Positions 58,339 to 64,000 of a stretch of 64,000 bases of DNA are shown piece after piece. The position numbers were made by a program, and so were the translations under genes. The stretch lies in the NCBI GenBank assembly GCA_011947345.1, contig JAAVTG010000323.1, forward strand, positions 62,001 to 126,000, given 5' to 3'. This DNA comes from Phytophthora quininea (lineage: Eukaryota > Oomycota > Peronosporomycetes > Peronosporales > Peronosporaceae). The first letter of the stretch is position 1; each line of letters opens with the position of its first letter. The notes below the pieces were generated by a model. That model did not search any database. It worked only from the letters and a program-made list of their open reading frames with translations, and had not been told where the DNA came from.

Positions 58339-58730
58339 ATGCTGTCGCCTTCATCGCTCGTGCCAGTCTTGCTGGCTTCCGTTGTCGCTGCTTACCCAGA
58401 GTTTACAAAACGGATTCCGAACGGCGCCAATGTACCAGGAGCTCCCGAGATTGGCCATGTCATGCATGAATGGCCCGAACGCAACGTCTTTGGACAAGAC
58501 TTTGATGATGCGGGTCGAGACTGGACGGTGAAGTTGTGCCAAACAGATTCAGACGGCGATGGACAGACTAACGGCCAAGAATTGGGGGATCCGTGTTGTG
58601 AATGGGACGAGCTTTCAAAAGACCTCCGAGGTGGACCGAAGGCGTATCCCATCCCGGCGACCCTGACAAAACTTCAGATGCCTCGCGCTGGGAGAAGTTA
58701 GACTGTCGAGCAGAGAAGACCGAACTGTGA
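58339..58730 (+). CDS. Secreted temptin-like protein, second copy
   Basis: Starts at ATG 58339 with an 18-residue signal peptide (cleavage near VAA-YPE). The core matches its neighbour: RIPNGANVPGAPEIGHV, RNVFGQDFDDAGRDWTVKLC, DSDGDGQTNGQELGDPCCEW. As written the frame ends at 58701 in an unrelated tail. One added base near 58630-58631 restores the family ending (SHPGDPDKTSDASRW) and a stop at 58728-58730. The calcium-type loop is complete. Probably a tandem duplicate with a shorter C-terminus than the first copy. Confidence 0.6.
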
Positions 58731-58894
58731 AGCGAAGAGGTCGTAAAGAAGAATCGAAGTCGGAGACGGCAATGACGTCGACAGTGACAACATTTTTTCC
58801 ATTCCGGGAGTAATGCTTATCCAAACAGTCCATGCGTCCTAGCTTCGTATGCTCCACTGTTCTTCATACATCCCATTATAGCTTTGACGATAGC

Positions 58895-60241
58895 TCAGTG
58901 GAACTGCAAGCAATGCGCGAGGTCGCTGACCTCAGCTACATTGAGCCCTCCCAGTGCCGCAGCCGTCTCGTCCAAAAAGTACTTCGGACAGCCACCCAAC
59001 TGGCCGATTTTGTCGGCATCCGTGCGGAACAGCTCTTTGTTTTGCAGTCGCAAGTGGGCTATCATGCGGTACCAATACACCTGGACACTCGCCGCCAGCG
59101 ACGGCTTCTCCGTCTCTAAAAGAGCAGTGAACAACTCCACCGCCGTCTGAAAGGCCTGACTAAAAACGCGTCCATGCCTCGCTCCATCAACGACGGCGAC
59201 GCCGGCTTGATGTTCCACTTGTGGCATTCGCTCCACGCCTGGTCGAGTGGCCGGTAGCTGCTTGTCAAAACAGCTCGACGGAAAGCGGAGCCAGGCCCCA
59301 TCGGTGAGATCAAATAGACGTCTTGGTCTGGGCAGAAAATGGCAAACGCGTTGTCGGCGGGGATCAGGCGCCACAAACCTCGCCCACCAGGGAGCTCGCC
59401 ACTGTGCCACGTGAAAACGCGCTTCTCTCCGTACCCAGACGTGTCTTCTTTGGCGGTGATCTCCGAAGCGTAGAGATATTCGTGCGAGTACACGCTCAGG
59501 ATGAAAAACTCCGAGCAGCTCGGACTCGACGGCACGAACCGCCAGATCTCCTTGTTCTTGTCCGCCTCCCACTCATCCACCCAGCAGAAGACGCAACGGC
59601 GAGTCTCGTCGAACAGGAAGTAGTCTTCCGCTGCGAATAACATGTTGTTGTTGACTGTCGACGAGATTGTGACGGGGGCGTTGCTGGCTAGAGCTCGTAC
59701 AGAAGGAGGCACGTTGCGGATCCAGCAGATTTCAGCGAGCAGCAACGTCCGCCCACGAGCTTGGGACATCACTCGATGCAGCAGCGAGGCCACCGCGACA
59801 GCACTCCACCGACCGCCGACGCCAAGCAGAAAGCGACAGCCGACAAGCGTCCACTCGCTGTGCGGCAGGAGAGACAAGAAGTGCAGGACGGCGTCTTGGA
59901 AAGCTAAAAGCTGCACTCGCTTCGTCGAAAGTACTGTCTTCAGGAGCGTGTCGCCCCGATACTCGACGTCGCGCATCCCAAGAAAGCAAGTGAGAGCTTC
60001 GTCGCAGCGGTCACGGCCACGTACTCCTAGCTGGGTACCAATCCAGCGGATGGCGTTGCTGTCGTCGGGTTCCATGACTTCTTGGCACTGCGTTTTCGAC
60101 GGTAAATTCGACACTGCACTGATCAACTCGTCTTGAGCAATACCTCTCTCATACACGCCCGTGAGAGAAGGCAAACCGTGGAGATGCGTCCATTGATTGT
60201 CGAGCGGAGTGACTAGCTTGTTGGTTGGGTACCCTAACGTC
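58895..60241 (-). CDS. Conserved hypothetical protein
   Basis: About 445 codons. The main stretch (60174-59116) joins the C-terminal one (to 58895) if one base is added in the run at 59162-59166. Upstream the frame stays open to about 60241, where TTTTCTTCTAG could be a 3' splice site; no convincing in-frame ATG was found, so the 5' end is uncertain. The middle has repeated W/F-spaced strands (EIWRFVPS, FFILSVYSHEYLYASE, RVFTWHSGELPGGRGLWRLI, FAIFCPDQDVYLIS) reminiscent of a beta-trefoil; I do not assert it. No signal peptide or enzyme motif. It lies tail-to-tail with the second temptin gene and close behind the XRCC4-like gene. Confidence 0.5.
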
Positions 60242-60267
60242 CTAGAAGAAAAGTCGACGCAAAGAGA

Positions 60268-61602
60268 TTAAGAAAGCATGTCGAGGATATCCTCTTCTTC
60301 CGAGTCCATGCTCTTCGCTGGCGACGCTGGCAGAGTCTTCCTGGATGGCTTTAAATTCGGTGGAGAGGTTGCTTCTGGCTTAGTTGGTTCGATTTCCATT
60401 GCAGTTGCCTCAGTCTGCGATTGGGATGGCGTTGCCGACCGTGATCTTAACCGAGACACGCGTTGGTCGCGGTGACGCCTTTGGCTCCTTCTTGACCTCG
60501 GCCTTCTCATTCACTTGCAGCTGGGCCTCGTCCGCCTCCACCTCGTCGTTCATAACATCGTCCAAATTCGACAACATCTCCTCGGCTGAGCAGATTTTCT
60601 GCGAGCCGCGTCGTAAATCAGCTGGCAGTTGACTGTAGGCCTTGACGGCGTCTCGCTTGCGCTTCCGCTCTCTTCCTTCATCCGTATTCATATTCTCCAT
60701 CTCGTCACTCGAGCTCTCTCCAGCACTCTGTTGCTTGTCTGATGCGTCGTCACTCATATCTTCGTCCTCGCCCTCCCCCACTTTCTTCTTCTTCAGCTTG
60801 GCACCTGTCGCCTTTCTCGCCCTCTGCACTGGTGGCCTCTTCCTCTTCACAGCAGTCTCCACACTTTTTCCTTCCATAGCCTGGTCTGCTCTAGCTTCCG
60901 CCACTGCCAATGCATTCTTCAGCCTCTGGATCTCGTCCTTCTTGGCGTTCAGCACAGCGCAGAACCCTGCAAATAATGTATCTTCTGCACTCTGTTTGGC
61001 CTTCAGAGCCCTCTCTAGCAGCTCATCTTTCTTCTGCACCAAGTTTTCTAACTGTGCAGTCTTCTCCTGCTGTCTCAGTAATTTTTCTTGGCTTCCCAGC
61101 TCCTCAGTCGCTACAGAATGCAGCATTTCTCTCCATTTGGTTTCCTCTTCCACTCTTTTGAATTTGATGGCCGTGTACTTCATGGCGAACTCGGCAGTCT
61201 CCATGAGTGTCAACGTCATCTTGACACGATCCCATCTAAACTGGAATCGAGGTTGTTGGCTCTGTGACAGCGGACTCAGGGCCTTCTCCACCGAGGTTAC
61301 GTATTGTACCCCCGTGCAATCCAGCGCTCGTGGTTTGTGTACCCCCGACACGGCAGCTTCGCACAGCGTCTGCGCGTCCAGTAGCGCCACTCGCAAGGTG
61401 TCTGCGGCAGCGCGAGACGATGCAGAAGTTGCGGAAGCCTGTCGATGGCAGCGAACGAACAGCGGCAGCGACGCAGAGCTGCCGGCGTCCACATCGACGG
61501 CTGTAACCTCTGCCAGCATCAGGGTACGCTGCAAAATGACTGATGGGTACAAGTTGAAGATGGCTACGTCGATGAAAGCTGCTTTCTTTCACTTTTTGAC
61601 AT
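60268..61602 (-). CDS. XRCC4: XRCC4-like DNA double-strand-break repair protein
   Basis: A head-like N-terminal region is followed by FRWDRVKMTLTLMETAEFAM and a long coiled coil with TLFAGFCAVLNAKKDEIQRL. That segment closely parallels the conserved DNA ligase IV-binding stretch of XRCC4 (FxxVLNxKKxKIRxL). Then come a basic KRKRPPVQRARK region and an acidic Ser/Glu C-terminus. In non-homologous end joining XRCC4 stabilises ligase IV in the nucleus. ATG 61602 (MSKSERKQ) needs one added base near 61582 to enter the main frame. At the 3' end the frame stops at 60410; continuing in the next frame to TAA at 60268 (SMDSEEEDILDML) needs two added bases or a very short intron. The divergent neighbour starts 66 bp away, suggesting a shared promoter. 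Confidence 0.6.
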
Positions 61603-61668
61603 GACAGGTTGTGATTACCGACACTACGAAGCAGAAATTCATTTCACGATTCCCTTCGTAGGCGAGAG

Positions 61669-62239
61669 ATGGAGTCGAGTACAGCCACCGCACCCAACTG
61701 GCTGCATCAGATAAGTGCTCTCCGGGACGCAGAGTTGTCCATGGAAGACGGCATCGCTTTCGACGTGTTTTGGAAAACTTCCGACAGCTTGGAGGACGAC
61801 CTGCAGCGTCTTCTATCTCTGGGAGCAATGGATCCTCAATACTTTCTCACCGACGAAGGACAATCCACAAATCACAGTTGCTCATTAGCGTTACTGCACC
61901 GAGTAAACATTGAGCAAACCACGGTGTTTACCACTGGCGCACTTGCTGCATTTGCTTGACAAGCAAGTAGAATCATCGCTTGCTCGCGTTGTCAATCGCC
62001 ATCGAGGTAGCGGCACAACATTTGCTTGTATTACTAGGAGTACTTCTCCTTTTAAAAATGATATCAGCAATTTAAAAAGGTGCAAGAAGTCACCTGCAAT
62101 GTCATCATTGCTACCAACAAGAGAAGTATCCATAATATCGATGCTACTTTTTCTTATCCAGAATTGTGAACAACATGACAGCGAAGGTTGTCTCAAGATT
62201 CCGGCTTCATGCAGTTGGTTCGTTATCGTCGATGGTTGA
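61669..62239 (+). CDS. Small hypothetical protein with one intron
   Basis: Exon 1 from ATG 61669 encodes an acidic helical protein (FDVFWKTSDSLEDDLQRLLS). At 61903 a GTAAAC donor and at 61963 an AG acceptor define a 61-bp intron. Splicing joins ALLHR to QVESSLARVVNRHRGSG in phase, and the second exon stays open to 62239. Without splicing the frame ends at 61959. No domain recognised. Divergent from the XRCC4-like gene. Confidence 0.45.
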
Positions 62240-62502
62240 GCACTCAGTGCGATCGCGATTACGATCTTAGAAGCCATGCAATCAGCCATTCTCGATGCAC
62301 TAGAAACCAAACCAGTTCTCTCTATCCACTAACAAGGGATAGCAGAAACGATTGGCATTCTCCGGATGGAAACGTTAGCCGCAAAATGGACCGCAGATGT
62401 AGGCTATCGCAGTTTTGTTCCTTAGCGAGGCTGACAGCATTGTTAAATTTGCCCTACACTACACCAACTCCCCGATTCCCAAGTTGATCCTGCTCGTCTG
62501 CA

Positions 62503-64000
62503 ATGCGTGTGGTGTCCCTTTGCTTCCTCTGGGCAAGTTTTGTCGCTGCTCCAGCCAGCTCTGAAATACCAAGGGCTTGTGTTGGTGAGTACGCCAATTT
62601 TCCGTTCTGCAATACGACACTTTCAACTGCCGATCGTGTCGACGACTTGCTGTCTCGAATTCCACTGGAGATGAAGCCAACTCTACTCACGGCTCGTGCC
62701 AGTCCCCGTGGAAATATCAGCAGCATCGGTCTGCCCGAATACAATTGGGGCGCCAACTGCGTCCACGGCGTGCAGTCCACTTGCGGCACCAACTGCCCCA
62801 CGTCCTTCCCGAACCCAGTCAACCTCGGCGCCATCTTCGACCCTCAAGTGGTGACCGACATGGCCCAAGTGGTCGGGTGGGAGCTGCGTGCCTTGTGGCT
62901 GGAAGGCGCTCGCGAGAACTACGCCACGGGACCGCACCTCGGTCTCGACTGTTGGTCGCCGAATATCAACATCAACCGAGACCCTCGCTGGGGACGAAAC
63001 ATGGAGACGCCGTCCGAAGACCCGCTCGTGAACAGCAAGTACGGGATCGCGTACACCAAGGGACTGCAAGAAGGAAAGGACAAGCGGTATCTCCAGGCTG
63101 TGGTGACGCTCAAGCACTACGTCGCGTACTCGTTCGATCGATACCAGGAGTCGACCGCATGCAGTTCGACGCCAAGGTGTCGCCGTACGACTTCGCAGAC
63201 ACATACTTCCCAGCATTCCGAGCCTCGATCGTCGACGGCAAGGCCAAAGGCGTCATGTGCTCCTATAACAGTGTCAACGGCGTTCCGATGTGCTCCAACA
63301 ACAAACTTGAGGTGGAGCTTCTGCGAGACTCGCTCGGCTTTGACGGCTACATCACGAGCGACTCAGGCGCCATTTGGGGGAACTATGCGCGGCACAAATA
63401 CACGGCAACAGAATGTGAGGCAGCTCGGTTGGCCATTCTCGCGGGGACTGATATCAATAGCGGTGCGTCTTACGGGAAGTGTCTTCTATCGTTAGTGGAA
63501 ACCAATCAGCTCAATGAGAGTGCACTCGACACTGCACTGCGGAACACCCTCAAGCTCCGCTTTGAGCTGGGTCTGTTCGACCCTATTACCGACCAACCGT
63601 ACTGGAATGTACCTCCAAGCGAAGTCGGCACGGCCTCGGCGAAGCAGTTGAGTTTAGACGCCACTCGCAAGTCGATGGTGCTGCTGCAAAACAACGAATC
63701 GGTGCTGCCGCTGACTAAAGGAATCAAGTTAGCGGTGGTGGGCCCGCATGCAAAATCTCAACGCGGACTGTTGGGCAACTACCTCGGCCAGATGTGCCAT
63801 GGCAACTACAACGAGACGGGATGCATCCAGACTCCATTGGAAGCAATCAACAACGCCAGTGGAATTTCCACTACTTTCTTCGCTGCAGGTTGTGATATCA
63901 AGGGAAACTCTACTGCCGGTTTCGATGAGGCGGTTGCCGCTACTCAAGCTGCTGATGCTGTGGTTCTGTTCCTCGGAATCGACATCACCGTTGAGGAAGA
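62503..64000 (+). CDS. Secreted glycoside hydrolase family 3, 5' part
   Basis: From ATG 62503 a signal peptide (residues 1-20) precedes a GH3 N-terminal barrel: NWGANCVHGVQ, NININRDPRWGRNMETPSED, VVTLKHYVAYS, GVMCSYNSVNG and GYITSDSGAIWG, whose Asp after Ser is the expected catalytic nucleophile. The second domain begins at KSMVLLQNNESVLPL and VVGPHAKSQRGL. The pattern is that of beta-xylosidase/beta-glucosidase enzymes acting outside the cell on plant or own wall glycans. One break near 63144-63145 (after FDRY) is mended by a single base. The protein runs off the window end; GH3 enzymes of this kind are about 700-800 residues, so roughly two-thirds is present. Confidence 0.88.

Noticed and set aside
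60642..61604. 320-residue plus-strand ORF, long and Ser/Leu-rich
   Set aside because: Exactly antisense to the XRCC4-like coiled coil. Glu/Lys/Ala codons on one strand give Ser/Phe/Leu ORFs on the other.
61891..62310. 139-residue minus-strand ORF
   Set aside because: Overlaps the second exon of the plus-strand small gene; the in-phase intron supports the plus strand. Kept only as an alternative.
1..64000. tRNA, rRNA or riboswitch genes
   Set aside because: No sequence was recognised as such by eye; a covariance-model scan (tRNAscan-SE, Infernal) would settle it.

Overview
The window looks like nuclear DNA of an oomycete, most likely a Phytophthora or close relative. Reasons: an RXLR-like effector candidate, a small cysteine-rich secreted protein, two secreted temptin-domain proteins, an expanded ankyrin-repeat family of a type I associate with Phytophthora, DIRS-type tyrosine-recombinase retroelements, and compact genes with rare short introns (61 and 74 bp, GT-AG). 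No rRNA, tRNA or CRISPR array was recognised.

Layout. 0-12.5 kb is a gene block: an effector candidate (+), a broken leucine-rich-type hypothetical gene (-), and one very large minus-strand gene for a full-size ABCG-type transporter with a long repeat-bearing N-terminal extension. 12.5-16 kb is poor in genes and holds ankyrin-repeat debris. 16-47 kb is a transposon island: a decayed DIRS element; a divergent histone H4 gene; transposon-type remnants; a second DIRS gag; an approximately 8-kb LINE cut in two by a MULE, which is itself cut by a hAT element carrying pieces of host genes; then a Helitron. 47.9-57.2 kb mixes retroelement fragments, a small secreted protein gene with a decayed partner, several ankyrin-repeat copies, and a nearly intact piggyBac element sitting inside one of them. 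57.3-64 kb is again a gene block: two temptin-like secreted proteins (+), a conserved unknown (-), an XRCC4-like repair protein (-), a divergent small gene (+) and the 5' part of a secreted glycoside hydrolase family 3 enzyme (+).

Frame breaks. Many genes here, cellular and transposon, are broken by single-base shifts that one extra base would repair, most of them in a short homopolymer run. Nine such sites lie in the ABC gene alone. The simplest reading is systematic homopolymer under-calling in the assembly, not pseudogene decay. Genes are therefore given as whole spans with the breaks listed; in-frame stop codons that cannot be explained this way are noted separately.

The arrangement fits the two-speed pattern described for Phytophthora genomes: conserved genes at the edges, and effector-like genes plus expanded families next to a large repeat island. 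No operon-like cooperation is expected. The closest functional pairing is the XRCC4-like gene and its divergent neighbour, whose start codons are 66 bp apart.
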